Below are positions 1 through 10,112 of a DNA stretch of 64,000 nt, piece by piece. This DNA is from Microbacterium wangchenii (GTDB lineage Bacteria; Actinomycetota; Actinomycetes; Actinomycetales; Microbacteriaceae): positions 186,001-250,000 of the forward strand of contig NZ_CP038266.1 in NCBI RefSeq assembly GCF_004564355.1, in the 5' to 3' direction. The notes beneath the pieces are model-generated. The model did no database searches. It was not told the origin of the DNA and saw only the letters and a list, made by a program, of their open reading frames with translations. How positions within the stretch are numbered: the first letter of the stretch is position 1; each line of letters starts with the position of its first letter. The translations under genes and the position numbers were made by a program.

Positions 1-1
1 G

Positions 2-3000
2 GGCGAGTCCGCCGTCCTGCAGCAGCCCGCCGCGACCGGCGATGCGCTCGTGCTGGCCACCGCATCCGACGTCGTGCGGGTGCCCTTCGACGGCGCCGAA
101 CCCTCCACCACCCCGTCCGGCGCGGGGGAGGGGGCGCCCACGGCGCCGGTGACCCTCGCCGGCTGCACGTATGCCGCGTGGAGCGGCTCGGGTGCGTTCG
201 TGCGCGACTGCTCCGGCGACGCGAACGACCTCACGATGCAGATCGAAGACTTGGAGCCCACCGCGCAGCTCCGCTTCCGGCAGAACCGCGACGTCGTGAT
301 CCTCAACGACGTCGTGGGCGGCGCCGCCTGGATGGCCACCGACGCGATGCAGCGCGTGGACAACTGGGACGACATCATCCCGCCCGAGGGCGAGTCGGAA
401 GAGGACGAGCAGACCACGGAGGAGACCGTCGAGACGACACTCCCCGAGCGCACCGAGGTCAACACCCCACCGATCGCCGTCGATGACGACCTCGGGGTGC
501 GCCCCGGCCGCACGACCGTGCTGCCCGTGCTCGACAACGACACCGACGCCGACGGCGACATCCTCGTCGTGACCCTGCCCGACGGCGAGCCCGGGCTGGG
601 CGAGGTGCAGCCGATCCACGACGGCTCCGCCTTGCAGATCGCGGTGCCCGAGGACGGGTCGGGCTCCGAGACCTTCCGCTACGAGATCGACGATGGCCGC
701 GGCGGCACCGACACCGCCAACGTGCGGCTGAACGTGCGCGGATGGGACGTCAACGCGCCGCCCGAACCCAAGCGCGTCACCACGGTCGTCGTCGAGGCCG
801 GCGGCGCGATCACCTACAACGTCCTGCCGGATTGGACCGACCCCGACGGCGACGAGATCTTCCTCGCCTCCGTCGTCCCCGCCGAAGGCGACGAGGCCGA
901 CTTCACCGCCGACGGCCGCATCACCTACCGCGCGATCGGCGGCACGCAGGGCCGCAAGGACGTGCCCATCATCGTGTCCGACGGCTCCGAGGTGACCGAG
1001 GGCATCGTCCGGTTCGACGTGCGTCCCGCGGGCTCCACCGTCCCGGTCACCAACGCCGATCACGTCGTCGTCCGCGCCGGGCAGTCCGCGACCGTCGCTC
1101 CGCTGTCCAACGACACCAGCTCGGGACGGGAGACCCTGCGCCTCACGCGGGTGGACGAGGTTCCGGGCGCCGAGATCGTCCCCGACTACCCCAACAAGAC
1201 CTTCACGTTCCGCTCCTCGGCGCCGGGCACGTACTACGCGCAGTACCTCGTGGCCGCCGGCCCCAACGCCGTGCCGGGCCTCGTGCGCATCGATGTGCTC
1301 CCCGACGCCGACACCGACCTGCCGCCCGTCGCGGTGCGCGATGTGGCGCTCCTGCCCAGCGGCGCCGACGTGCTCGTCAACGTCCTCGCGAACGACAGCG
1401 ATCCCTCCGGCGGCATCCTCGTCGTGCAGTCGGTGACGGTGGATCCCTCCAGCGGCATCTCGGTCGCGGTCATCGGGCACGAGACCCTGCGGATCACCGA
1501 CCAGTCGGCCCTGAGCGAGCAGACGCGCATCTCCTACCGCATCTCCAACGGCCAGCAGACCGCGGAGGGCGAGGTCGTGGTCATCCCGGTGCCCGCGCCC
1601 GACCAGCTGCGCCCGCCCGTGGCCAGCGACGACACGGCGGTCGTCCGCGCCGGCGATGTCGTCACCATCCCCGTGCTCGACAACGACTATCACCCCAACA
1701 ACGACACGCTGCGCCTCGCCCCCGACCTCGTGGAGCCGGTCCCCACGGCGGAAGAGGGCACGATCTTCGTGTCGCAGGACACCGTGCGCTTCCGGGCGAG
1801 CGATGAGCCGGGCACGGTGTACGCCACCTACGAGGTGGAGGATTCCACCGGCCAGAAGGACGCCGGATACGTCACGATCCAGGTGCTCCCCGTCGACGCC
1901 GACACCAACCAGGCCCCGCGCCCCCGCGACATCACCGGCCGCGTGCTGGCGGGGTCGGAAGTGCGCATCCCGGTGCCGCTGGACGGGCTCGACCCCGACG
2001 GCGACTCCGTCGAGCTGATGGGCATCGACTCCGCCCCGTCGAAGGGACGCGTCAGCGAGGTCGGCGCGAACTTCCTCACGTACGAGGCGTTCGAGGGCGA
2101 GACCGGGCCGGACGCGTTCACCTACCGCGTGCGCGACCGCTTCGGCGCCGAGGCGATCGCCTCGATCCGCGTGGGCATCGCCCCGGCGGAGGCGGCCAAC
2201 CAGGCCCCCTACGCGGTGAAGGACGCCGTCGTCATGCGGCCCGGCCGCGAGGTGGCGGTGCCGGTGCTGGCGAACGATTCCGATCCCGAGGGCGACGCGC
2301 TGACCCTCGTCTCCGACGGCCTCATCATGGCCGACTCCGGCGGCCTGGAGGCGCGCGTGCTGGGCGACCGCGTGGTCGTCACCTCCCCGGGCGAGCCGGT
2401 CGAGACGAGCCTGCAGTACACGATCCGCGACGCACGCGGCGCTGAGGCGCGGGCCGTCCTGCAGGTCACCGTGGCCGAAGACGTGCCGCTGCAGCGTCCG
2501 ATCGCCCGCGATGACCGCGTGCGCCCGTCCGACGTGGAGGAGGAGGACTCCGTCGACCTCGATCTGCTCGCGAACGACGAAGACCCCGACGGCACGGTGG
2601 ACGCGCTGGAGATCTCGGTGGATGCCGCGGGCGCGCGCGTGCTGGAGGACGGCGTCGTGCGGCTGCCGATCCTCGAAGAGGCGCAACTGGTGACCTACAC
2701 GATCACCGACCGCGACGACCTCACCGCCTCCGCGTTCATCCACGTGCCGGGCCTGCGCGACCTGCCCCCCGTGCTGATCTCGACCGAGGGGGTTGAGGTT
2801 CAGAGCGGAGAGACCATCAGCATCCCGCTGTCCGAGCACGTCCGCGCCGCCGGGGACCGCGACGTCGTCATCACCGAGGCGGGCAAGGTCAGCGCCACGC
2901 ACGCGAACGGCGCCCCGCTCGTGGAGGACGAGAAGACGCTCGTCTACACGTCGGCCGACGGCTACTTCGGTCAGGACGCCATCACGTTCGAGGTCACCGA

Positions 3001-5344
3001 CGGCACCGGCCCCGACGACCCGGAGGGGCGCAAGGCGACGCTCACGCTGCCGGTCACGGTGCTGCCGCCGGACAACCAGCAGCCGACCTTCGTCAACGGT
3101 CAAATGGACGTCGCCCCGGGGGAGGACGCCACAGGCCTCGACCTCGTCGCGCTCACCACCGACCCGGACGAGGGCGACCTCGAGGGGATGCGGTACACGA
3201 TCGTGGGCGGGTCGCCCAGCGGCATGAACGCCTCCGTCGACGGCCAGACGCTGCGGGTCAGCGCCGACGCCGACACGCGCAAGGGCACCACCGCCGAAGT
3301 GCAGGTGCGGATCGACGACGGCGAGACCGATCCCATAGAAGGGACCGTGACGGTGCGGGTGACCGCATCCACGCGCCCCCTCCCCACGGCCAACGACGAC
3401 GTGCTGCCCGAGGCCGATCAGGGCCGCACGATCTCGGTGCCGGTGCTCGCGAACGACTTCAATCCGTTCCCCGAGACGCCGCTGAAGGTCGTCGCCGCCG
3501 CCACCGAGACCGGCGAGGGCGTCGCCGAGGTCAGCGGCGACCAGGTGTCGGTCACGCCGTCGGCGAGCTTCTTCGGCACGATGGTCGTCCGGTACCGCAT
3601 CCAGGACGCGACGGCCGACGTCGACCGCGAGGTCGAGGGCCGCATCCGCCTCACCGTGCAGGGCAAGCCGGACGCGCCGGGCGTGCCGACGGTCTCGAGC
3701 GTGCAGGACCGCACGGTCGTGCTGTCGTGGACCCCGCCGCCGAACAACGGCGCCCCGATCACGGGGTACACCGTGACCTCGACGGCGGGGAACTACACGC
3801 GGGAATGCCCCGCCACCACGTGCACGCTCAGCGGGCTGACCAACAACGTCGAGTACAACTTCGTCGTCACCGCCACCAACCGCGTCGGGGAGTCCGACCC
3901 GTCGGCCCCCTCGGAGACGGCCCGTCCCGACGCGCGCCCCGACACCCCGGCTCCGCCGACGCTGCGCTTCGGCGACCGCTCGCTGAACGTCGCGTGGACG
4001 ACCCCCTCGACCCCGGGATCGCCGGTGGAATCCTTCACGCTCGAGATCTCTCCGGCGCCGCCCTCGGGCGTCACGCAGAAGACCGCGTCGGGCAACTCGC
4101 TCGTGTGGGAGGGCCTGGAGAACGGCACCGCCTACCAGGTGCGCGTGCAGGCGCACAACCGCGCCCCCGAGCCGTCCAGCTGGAGCGCCTACTCCGCGAC
4201 GGAGATCCCCGCCGGTCCGCCGACCGCTCCGGGGGCACCCTCGACGACGCGACTGGACCCGGTCGGCTCGCAGGCTCAGCTGCAGGTGTCGTGGGCGGCC
4301 CCGAACCCCAACGGCGACGCCATCTCCGGCTACCGCCTCAACGTGCTGCGCGGGGGCAGCGTCATCAACACGATCTCCGTCGGCGCCGGCCAGACCTCGC
4401 AGGCCGTCGTGGTCGAGCCGAGCCGCACCGACTACTCCTTCACCGTCGCCGCCGTGAACAAGGCCGGGTGGGGCCCTGACAGCGCCCCGTCCGCGCCGCG
4501 GCGCGCGTTCACGCCGCCCGGTGCGCCGCAGGGCGTGAGCGCCTCGACGCCCGGGCCCGACAACTCCATCCACGTCGCGTATCAGCCGGCGGAGACCAAC
4601 GGCGCCGATCCGGGTGCGGTGCGGTACGAGTACAAGCTCAACGGCGGCGGGTGGGCGCCGCTGAACGGCACCCGGATCACCAGCGGCATCTCCAACGGCT
4701 CCGGGTACACCGTCACGCTGCGCGCCGTCACCACGCAGGACGGCACGACGTACGCCAGCCCCGACTCCAACACGACGGCGCAGGTGATCCCCTACGGCCC
4801 GATCCAGCCTCCGGGAGCGTCGGCGCGCGGGAGCGGGACGCAGATCGAGTTCGGATGGTCGCCGCCCGCCGCGAACGGGCGCGCGATCACGAAGCTGGAG
4901 ATCAAGATCGCCGGGGGCGGCTGGGAACAGGTCGCTGTCCGCAGCGGTTCCCGCACGGTGGACTTCGGATACGACCAGAACCACACGATCCAGGTGCGCG
5001 CCACGGATGCGGCGAATCAGACCTCGACCGCGAGCGCGCAGGCCCGCACCGCTGAAGCGCCGAAGGCGCGCGCGTGGGTGACCAAGGGCAGCCGCGTGAA
5101 CAGCGGCGAATGCTCGTCGGCGTCGTGCGCGTACTTCGAGCTGAACACGTCGAACTTCCCGGCCGGCAGCTACAACGTGGTGTGCGTCAGCAGCCGGAGC
5201 GGCGAGTTCGCCGGTGGGGGACGCCGCTTCGATGTCCCCCGGAGCGGGTCGATCCAGCTGGGCTGCTTCTACGGCTACCCCGATACCGAGGTCTGGGTGC
5301 GCATCGACGGCTGGGGTAACTCCGAGCGGTACACCTGGCGCTAG
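2..5344 (+). CDS. Giant Ig-like/cadherin-like and fibronectin type III surface protein (5' end outside window)
   Basis: The frame is open from the first bases of the window, so the true start lies upstream; at least 1780 residues are present. From about nt 460 to 3660 there are roughly ten tandem beta-sandwich repeats carrying the signature VLxND(S/T)DPxGD (for example near 520, 1380, 1675, 2265, 2565 and 3445), typical of bacterial Ig/VCBS/cadherin-like modules. About five fibronectin type III domains follow (3660-5060), each with a W-x-P-P or similar strand and an NGxxIxGY turn. A C-terminal Cys-containing domain (5080-5340) ends the protein. It is probably an extracytoplasmic, membrane-tethered scaffold or adhesin. 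It is the first gene seen of the operon running to 14251, and 30 bp separate it from the MoxR gene. No signal peptide or anchor can be judged because the N-terminus is missing. Confidence 0.9.
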   Translation, partial: GESAVLQQPAATGDALVLATASDVVRVPFDGAEPSTTPSGAGEGAPTAPVTLAGCTYAAWSGSGAFVRDCSGDANDLTMQIEDLEPTAQLRFRQNRDVVILNDVVGGAAWMATDAMQRVDNWDDIIPPEGESEEDEQTTEETVETTLPERTEVNTPPIAVDDDLGVRPGRTTVLPVLDNDTDADGDILVVTLPDGEPGLGEVQPIHDGSALQIAVPEDGSGSETFRYEIDDGRGGTDTANVRLNVRGWDVNAPPEPKRVTTVVVEAGGAITYNVLPDWTDPDGDEIFLASVVPAEGDEADFTADGRITYRAIGGTQGRKDVPIIVSDGSEVTEGIVRFDVRPAGSTVPVTNADHVVVRAGQSATVAPLSNDTSSGRETLRLTRVDEVPGAEIVPDYPNKTFTFRSSAPGTYYAQYLVAAGPNAVPGLVRIDVLPDADTDLPPVAVRDVALLPSGADVLVNVLANDSDPSGGILVVQSVTVDPSSGISVAVIGHETLRITDQSALSEQTRISYRISNGQQTAEGEVVVIPVPAPDQLRPPVASDDTAVVRAGDVVTIPVLDNDYHPNNDTLRLAPDLVEPVPTAEEGTIFVSQDTVRFRASDEPGTVYATYEVEDSTGQKDAGYVTIQVLPVDADTNQAPRPRDITGRVLAGSEVRIPVPLDGLDPDGDSVELMGIDSAPSKGRVSEVGANFLTYEAFEGETGPDAFTYRVRDRFGAEAIASIRVGIAPAEAANQAPYAVKDAVVMRPGREVAVPVLANDSDPEGDALTLVSDGLIMADSGGLEARVLGDRVVVTSPGEPVETSLQYTIRDARGAEARAVLQVTVAEDVPLQRPIARDDRVRPSDVEEEDSVDLDLLANDEDPDGTVDALEISVDAAGARVLEDGVVRLPILEEAQLVTYTITDRDDLTASAFIHVPGLRDLPPVLISTEGVEVQSGETISIPLSEHVRAAGDRDVVITEAGKVSATHANGAPLVEDEKTLVYTSADGYFGQDAITFEVTDGTGPDDPEGRKATLTLPVTVLPPDNQQPTFVNGQMDVAPGEDATGLDLVALTTDPDEGDLEGMRYTIVGGSPSGMNASVDGQTLRVSADADTRKGTTAEVQVRIDDGETDPIEGTVTVRVTASTRPLPTANDDVLPEADQGRTISVPVLANDFNPFPETPLKVVAAATETGEGVAEVSGDQVSVTPSASFFGTMVVRYRIQDATADVDREVEGRIRLTVQGKPDAPGVPTVSSVQDRTVVLSWTPPPNNGAPITGYTVTSTAGNYTRECPATTCTLSGLTNNVEYNFVVTATNRVGESDPSAPSETARPDARPDTPAPPTLRFGDRSLNVAWTTPSTPGSPVESFTLEISPAPPSGVTQKTASGNSLVWEGLENGTAYQVRVQAHNRAPEPSSWSAYSATEIPAGPPTAPGAPSTTRLDPVGSQAQLQVSWAAPNPNGDAISGYRLNVLRGGSVINTISVGAGQTSQAVVVEPSRTDYSFTVAAVNKAGWGPDSAPSAPRRAFTPPGAPQGVSASTPGPDNSIHVAYQPAETNGADPGAVRYEYKLNGGGWAPLNGTRITSGISNGSGYTVTLRAVTTQDGTTYASPDSNTTAQVIPYGPIQPPGASARGSGTQIEFGWSPPAANGRAITKLEIKIAGGGWEQVAVRSGSRTVDFGYDQNHTIQVRATDAANQTSTASAQARTAEAPKARAWVTKGSRVNSGECSSASCAYFELNTSNFPAGSYNVVCVSSRSGEFAGGGRRFDVPRSGSIQLGCFYGYPDTEVWVRIDGWGNSERYTWR

Positions 5345-5374
5345 CACTACGACGACGAGAACGAGGATGACCGC

Positions 5375-6346
5375 ATGACCATGACCCCCGACCAGGCCGC
5401 CTGGTTCGAGACCACTTTCACGCGCCTGGTGGACAACGTCGACCGTGCTCTGATGGGCAAGCGCGAGGTCGTCAGTCTCGTCCTGTCGGCGATGCTCGCC
5501 GAGGGACACGTGCTGCTGGAGGATGCGCCGGGCACGGGCAAGACGAGCCTGGCGAAGGCCCTGGCCGCCACGGTGCAGGGCACGAGCGCGCGCATCCAGT
5601 TCACACCCGACCTGCTGCCCTCCGACGTCACCGGCGTGACGATCTACGACCAGGCCAGCCACAAGTTCGAGTTCCACCGCGGCCCCGTGTTCGCCTCGAT
5701 CCTGCTCGCCGACGAGATCAACCGCGCCTCGCCGAAGACCCAGTCGGCGCTGCTGGAGGTCATGGAGGAGTCGCGCGTGACCGTGGACGGCGTGGCGCAC
5801 GAGGTGGGCCGTCCGTTCCTCGTCATCGCTACCCAGAACCCCATCGAGCAGGCCGGCACGTACAAGCTCCCCGAGGCGCAGCTCGACCGGTTCCTGATCA
5901 AGACCTCGATCGGATACCCCGACCTCGCCATCGCCGAGCGGATCCTCGCCGGCGCCGCCGACCGCAACCCGTCGGCGAGCCTCCCGGCGCTGATCACCAC
6001 CTCCGCGGTTGCCGACATGGCAGACCTCGCCGCGAGCGTCCACGCCGAACCCGCCGTCCTGCGCTACATCGCCCAGCTGGCGGAGGCCACGCGCACCGAC
6101 CCCTCCACCCGCGTGGGCGTCTCGGTGCGCGGGTCGCTCGCGATGGTGCGCATCGCCAAGGTGCGGGCGGCCTCGCAGGGCCGCCACTACGTCGTGCCCG
6201 ACGACGTCAAGGAGCTCGTGGCGCCGGCGTGGACGCACCGTCTCGTCCTCGACCCGGAGGCGGAGTTCAGCGGCGTCAGCGCCGCGACGGTGATCGCCCG
6301 CACGCTCGAGTCGATCCCGGCACCGCAGGCGAGGTCTGCGGCCTGA
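5375..6346 (+). CDS. MoxR family AAA+ ATPase
   Basis: 323 residues, the usual MoxR length. Walker A is APGTGKT (about residues 51-57), Walker B is LLADEIN, followed by RASPKTQSALLEVMEE; the sensor-1 region reads ATQNPIEQ. MoxR ATPases are chaperone-like proteins that typically sit next to DUF58 and transglutaminase-like genes, exactly as here, and are thought to activate or assemble partner proteins; the substrate here is unknown but the giant surface protein upstream is a natural candidate (inference). The stop codon overlaps the ATG of the DUF58 gene by one base, implying translational coupling. An alternative ATG lies two codons downstream. Confidence 0.96.
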   Translation: MTMTPDQAAWFETTFTRLVDNVDRALMGKREVVSLVLSAMLAEGHVLLEDAPGTGKTSLAKALAATVQGTSARIQFTPDLLPSDVTGVTIYDQASHKFEFHRGPVFASILLADEINRASPKTQSALLEVMEESRVTVDGVAHEVGRPFLVIATQNPIEQAGTYKLPEAQLDRFLIKTSIGYPDLAIAERILAGAADRNPSASLPALITTSAVADMADLAASVHAEPAVLRYIAQLAEATRTDPSTRVGVSVRGSLAMVRIAKVRAASQGRHYVVPDDVKELVAPAWTHRLVLDPEAEFSGVSAATVIARTLESIPAPQARSAA

Positions 6347-7611
6347 TGACGAGCGAGACGCTGGGCACCACCGTGCCCGCCGGCACCACCCGCACGGAGG
6401 CGCTGCGTCAACTCGCCGCGCCGCTGGCGGCGCGCGTGCTGCGCGGGACGCGGGAGGTGCTGAGCGTCGTGCGGCCGCTGGGCTGGGTCGTGTTCGTCAC
6501 GGCGGTCGTCCTGTGGATCACCGGGCAGATGCTCGGCTGGCACGAGCTCATCGTCGCGGCCCTCGTGCTGACCGCTGTGCTCGTGATCTGCGCCGGGTTC
6601 CTCATCGGCCGCACCGACTACGACGTGGGCCTGGACCTCACCCGCACGCGCGTGGTCGTGGGGGAGCGGGCCGTCGGTGCGCTGACCCTCGCGAACACCG
6701 GCTCGCGGGCGATCCTCCCCTCCCGCGTCGTGCTGCCCGTCGGCGCCGGCCGCGGCGAGTTCGCGGTGAAGCGTCTGGCCCCGGGTGAGGAGGCCGAGGA
6801 GCTGTTCGCGATCCCCACGAATCGTCGTGCCGTGCTCGCGGTCGGACCCGTCAGCGTCGTCCGCGGCGACCCCCTCGGGGTGTTCGAGCGCGTGCACCGC
6901 CGCGATGAGCCGGTCGACCTGTACGTGCACCCCCGTACCGTGCTGTTCGACGGGCAGTCGCTCGGATTCCTCCGCGACCTCGAGGGCCTTCCCGCCACCG
7001 ACCTCTCCCGCGATGACATCTCCTTCCACGCGCTGCGGGAGTATCAGCCGGGCGATGACCGCCGGAACGTGCACTGGCGCTCGACGGCGCGCACGGGAAC
7101 GCTCATGGTGCGCCAGTTCGAGGAGACGCGGCGCTCCCACTTCGTGATCGGACTGTCCCGGAACCCGGGCGACTACGCCGACGCGGACGAGTTCGAACTC
7201 GCCATCTCGGCGGCCGGATCGCTCGGCCTGCGGGCACTGCGCGACTCCCAGCGCGTCGAGGTGCGCGTGCAGGGCGCCGAGCTGCCCTCGGGCACCGGCA
7301 AGCAGTTCCTGGACGGACTGTCCGGGCTGTCGTACGCGCGCGGGCGCACGGGGGACATCGTCGATCTGGCCGGGCACATCTCCGCCACCGCCCCGGCGGC
7401 CAGCGTGGTTGTGCTCCTGTGCGGCAGCGCCGTGAATGCCGCGCGCCTGCGCGTCGCGTGCGGTCGCGTGCCCTTCGGCGCCCGGGCCCTGGTGGTCGTG
7501 GCTGACACGACGGTGGATGCGCCGTCCCTCCGCCGCATCGCCGACGCCGACGTGCTCTCCCTCGGCGCCCTCGACCAGCTTCCCTCCGCCCTCGCGCGGG
7601 TGCTCGCATGA
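6346..7611 (+). CDS. DUF58 domain protein, membrane-anchored
   Basis: 421 residues. The ATG overlaps the MoxR stop (TGATG). Two hydrophobic segments lie near residues 45-90, then a beta-rich region and the DUF58 hallmark around residues 228-250 (YQPGDDRRNVHWRSTAR), followed by a vWA-like tail. DUF58 proteins form a functional pair with MoxR ATPases across bacteria and are presumed vWA-type partner proteins; the biochemical role is not established. The gene overlaps the next one by ATGA. Many upstream in-frame starts exist, but the coupled ATG gives the best start. Confidence 0.93.
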   Translation: MTSETLGTTVPAGTTRTEALRQLAAPLAARVLRGTREVLSVVRPLGWVVFVTAVVLWITGQMLGWHELIVAALVLTAVLVICAGFLIGRTDYDVGLDLTRTRVVVGERAVGALTLANTGSRAILPSRVVLPVGAGRGEFAVKRLAPGEEAEELFAIPTNRRAVLAVGPVSVVRGDPLGVFERVHRRDEPVDLYVHPRTVLFDGQSLGFLRDLEGLPATDLSRDDISFHALREYQPGDDRRNVHWRSTARTGTLMVRQFEETRRSHFVIGLSRNPGDYADADEFELAISAAGSLGLRALRDSQRVEVRVQGAELPSGTGKQFLDGLSGLSYARGRTGDIVDLAGHISATAPAASVVVLLCGSAVNAARLRVACGRVPFGARALVVVADTTVDAPSLRRIADADVLSLGALDQLPSALARVLA

Positions 7612-10112
7612 CCGCGCCCGCCCGCCCCGACGGGGAGCCGCGCGTGATCGGCGGTCTCGAAGTGCGCCGGTGGGCGCTGGATCTGGGGGCGACGACGCTG
7701 CTGCTGGCCGTCGGGATCGCCGGTTTCTGGCCGACCTTCGGCGGACCGGCGTACCTGCCCGCCGCTCTGGGCGGACTGCTCCTCGGCCTGGCCATCGCCG
7801 CCGGCGCCACGTGGCGCCGCTGGGGCGTGCTCGTCATCGCGGGTCTCACCCTCGCCGCCTACATCCTCTTCGGCACCGTCCTCGCGGTGCCGCATATGGG
7901 GCTCCTCGGGTTCATCCCGACACCGGAATCCCTGTGGCGCCTGGTTCTCGCGATCGTGACGTCGTGGAAGGAGCTGCTCACCACCGTCGCGCCCGTGGGC
8001 ACCGGCGACAGCCACCTCGTGGTGCCGTTCTTCCTCACCCTCGTCGCCGCCGTCCTGGTGGCAAGCCTCGCCCTGCGCGTCCGGCCGGCGGCGTGGGCCC
8101 TGGTCCCCGCGGTGGCCTACCTCGTCGCCCAGATCGCACTGGGCACCGTCGAGCCGGCCGCCCCGATCGTGCAGGGGGTCGTCTTCGCCCTCGTCGCGGC
8201 GGTGTGGATCGCCGTGCGTCAGGCCTGGCAGCCCGTCCGCGCGGCCATCTCGGTAGGAGAGGGCGGCGAGCCCACCGGCATGCTCGCGCGTCGCCTGATC
8301 GCGGGGGCCGCTGTCCTGGCGGTGGCCACCGGCGCGGGCGTCGCCGTCGGCGCGGCCGCGGCGCCCGAGGGCCCGCGCTACGTCCTCCGCGACGTCGTCA
8401 TCCCCCCGTTCGACGTGCGGCAGTACCCCAGCCCCCTGCAGTCCTTCCGCGGGTACGTGCGCGACTTCGCCGACGAGCCCCTGTTCACCGCCTCGGGCCT
8501 GCCCGAAGGCGGCCGCATCCGCCTGGCGACGATGGACGCCTACACCGGAACCGTCTACAACGTCGCCGATGACGGCGCCGGATCCTCCAGCGCGTTCACG
8601 CCGGTGCGCAGCATCATGTCGCCCGATGCCGAGGGAACCCCCGCGACGATCCGGATCGAGATCGCGGGCATGCGCGGGGTGTGGCTTCCGGATGCCGGGG
8701 CCGTGCGCTCGGTCGCCTTCGACGGGCCGCGCGCCGACGAGCTGCGCCGCAGCGCGTATTACAACGACGCCACCGGGACGGGCGTCGTGACGATGCGCCT
8801 CGGCGAGGGCGACGCCTACACGCTGGAGACCCTCCTGCCCGGCGACCCGAGCGACGAACGGCTGGCCGACGAGAAGTTCGCGCCGCTGCGCATGCCCAAG
8901 CAGAAGGGCGTGCCGCCGGAATTCGCCGAGATCGCCTCCGACATCGTCGGCGACGCCGCGACCCCGATCGAGCAGGTGCGGGCCCTGGAGCAGACCCTGT
9001 CGCAGGACGGGTTCTTCAGCCACGGGCTGGAGGGGCAGGTGCTCTCGCGCGCCGGCCATGGCGCCGAGCGCATCGCGACGCTGCTGCGCGGTGACCAGTG
9101 GATCGGCGACGACGAGCAGTACGCCGTCACCATGGCGCTGCTGGCCGGGCAGCTCGGCATCCCCGCTCGCGTTGTGATGGGCTTCTACCCGGAGGAGGAT
9201 GACGCCGGCGGACTGTTCACCGCGACCGGCGAGACGCTGCACGCGTGGGTGGAGGTCGCCTTCGAGGACTCGGGCTGGGTCGCGTTCGACCCCACGCCGC
9301 CCGAAGACCAGGTGCCCACCGACCAGACCACCAAGCCCCGTGCCGACCCGAAGCCGCAGGTGCTGCAGCCGCCGCCGCCCGAGCAGGAGCCGGTCGACCT
9401 CCCGCCCACCGTGCCCGACGAGCGCGGCGCGGAGGACGAGGAGAACCCGCTGGCGGGCATCCTCGGGCTCATCGCGATCGTGCTGGCCAGCATCCTCGGG
9501 GTGCTCGCGCTCCTGCTCGGGCCGTTCCTCGTCGTGGGCGCGCTGAAGGCGGCACGCCGTCGCCGCAGGCGCGAGGCCGAGCGTCCGGCCGACCGCATCA
9601 GCGGCGGGTGGGACGAGCTGATCGACCGCGCGAGCGACTACGGCACCCCCGTCCGCCGCGGTGGGACGCGCAGGGAGGACGCCTCGGTCGTGAGCACCGC
9701 TTTCGAGCAGCCGAACGTGTCCACCCTCGCGCGCCGGGCCGATGCGGAGGTGTTCGGGCCGTCCGAGCCGACTCCGGCCGAGATCGAGGAGTTCTGGCAC
9801 GAGGTGGACGGCATCGTCGGCGGGATGGGGAAGCGCGTCGGTTTCTGGCGTCGCCTCAAGGCCCGCCTGGACGTGCGGTCGCTCCTGGCCGGCACGCGAT
9901 TCGCGCTGCCCGATCGCCGGGTCGTCCGCGCCAAGCCGGTGCGTTCGGCGCATGCCGCGGCGTCGGATGACGGAACCGACTCCGCCGTGAAGCGCCGCCC
10001 GTTGCGCGAACGCGCCACCGCCGTCGGGCAGGGCGCCGCATCGCAGTGGCAGCGCGTGAGGGCCGCGGTGCGCGGCATCCGGTCGTCGCGCGACGAGGGG
10101 AGCAGCTCGTGA
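7608..10112 (+). CDS. Transglutaminase-like (TgpA/DUF3488-type) membrane protein, catalytic Cys replaced
   Basis: 834 residues. Five to six transmembrane helices fill residues 25-260, then an extracytoplasmic transglutaminase-like core, another transmembrane helix near residues 620-650 and a basic cytosolic tail. In the core the canonical G-x-C-x-x-(F/Y)-A nucleophile motif reads GDDEQYA (500-506), so Asp502 occupies the Cys position; the His (HAWVEV, His545) and Asp (VAFDPTP, Asp561) of the triad remain. It is therefore probably not an active transglutaminase or protease in the classical sense, although I recall this variant as common in actinobacterial members of this operon. It overlaps its neighbours by ATGA and GTGA. 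Confidence 0.9.
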   Translation: MTAPARPDGEPRVIGGLEVRRWALDLGATTLLLAVGIAGFWPTFGGPAYLPAALGGLLLGLAIAAGATWRRWGVLVIAGLTLAAYILFGTVLAVPHMGLLGFIPTPESLWRLVLAIVTSWKELLTTVAPVGTGDSHLVVPFFLTLVAAVLVASLALRVRPAAWALVPAVAYLVAQIALGTVEPAAPIVQGVVFALVAAVWIAVRQAWQPVRAAISVGEGGEPTGMLARRLIAGAAVLAVATGAGVAVGAAAAPEGPRYVLRDVVIPPFDVRQYPSPLQSFRGYVRDFADEPLFTASGLPEGGRIRLATMDAYTGTVYNVADDGAGSSSAFTPVRSIMSPDAEGTPATIRIEIAGMRGVWLPDAGAVRSVAFDGPRADELRRSAYYNDATGTGVVTMRLGEGDAYTLETLLPGDPSDERLADEKFAPLRMPKQKGVPPEFAEIASDIVGDAATPIEQVRALEQTLSQDGFFSHGLEGQVLSRAGHGAERIATLLRGDQWIGDDEQYAVTMALLAGQLGIPARVVMGFYPEEDDAGGLFTATGETLHAWVEVAFEDSGWVAFDPTPPEDQVPTDQTTKPRADPKPQVLQPPPPEQEPVDLPPTVPDERGAEDEENPLAGILGLIAIVLASILGVLALLLGPFLVVGALKAARRRRRREAERPADRISGGWDELIDRASDYGTPVRRGGTRREDASVVSTAFEQPNVSTLARRADAEVFGPSEPTPAEIEEFWHEVDGIVGGMGKRVGFWRRLKARLDVRSLLAGTRFALPDRRVVRAKPVRSAHAAASDDGTDSAVKRRPLRERATAVGQGAASQWQRVRAAVRGIRSSRDEGSSS

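Noticed and set aside
7173..9953. Very long minus-strand open frame (about 926 codons) opposite the transglutaminase-like and DUF58 genes
   Set aside because: Composition is low-complexity Arg/Gly/His/Asp-rich, with no motifs; it is a mirror frame of high-GC coding DNA, and the plus-strand genes have clear domains and coupled starts.
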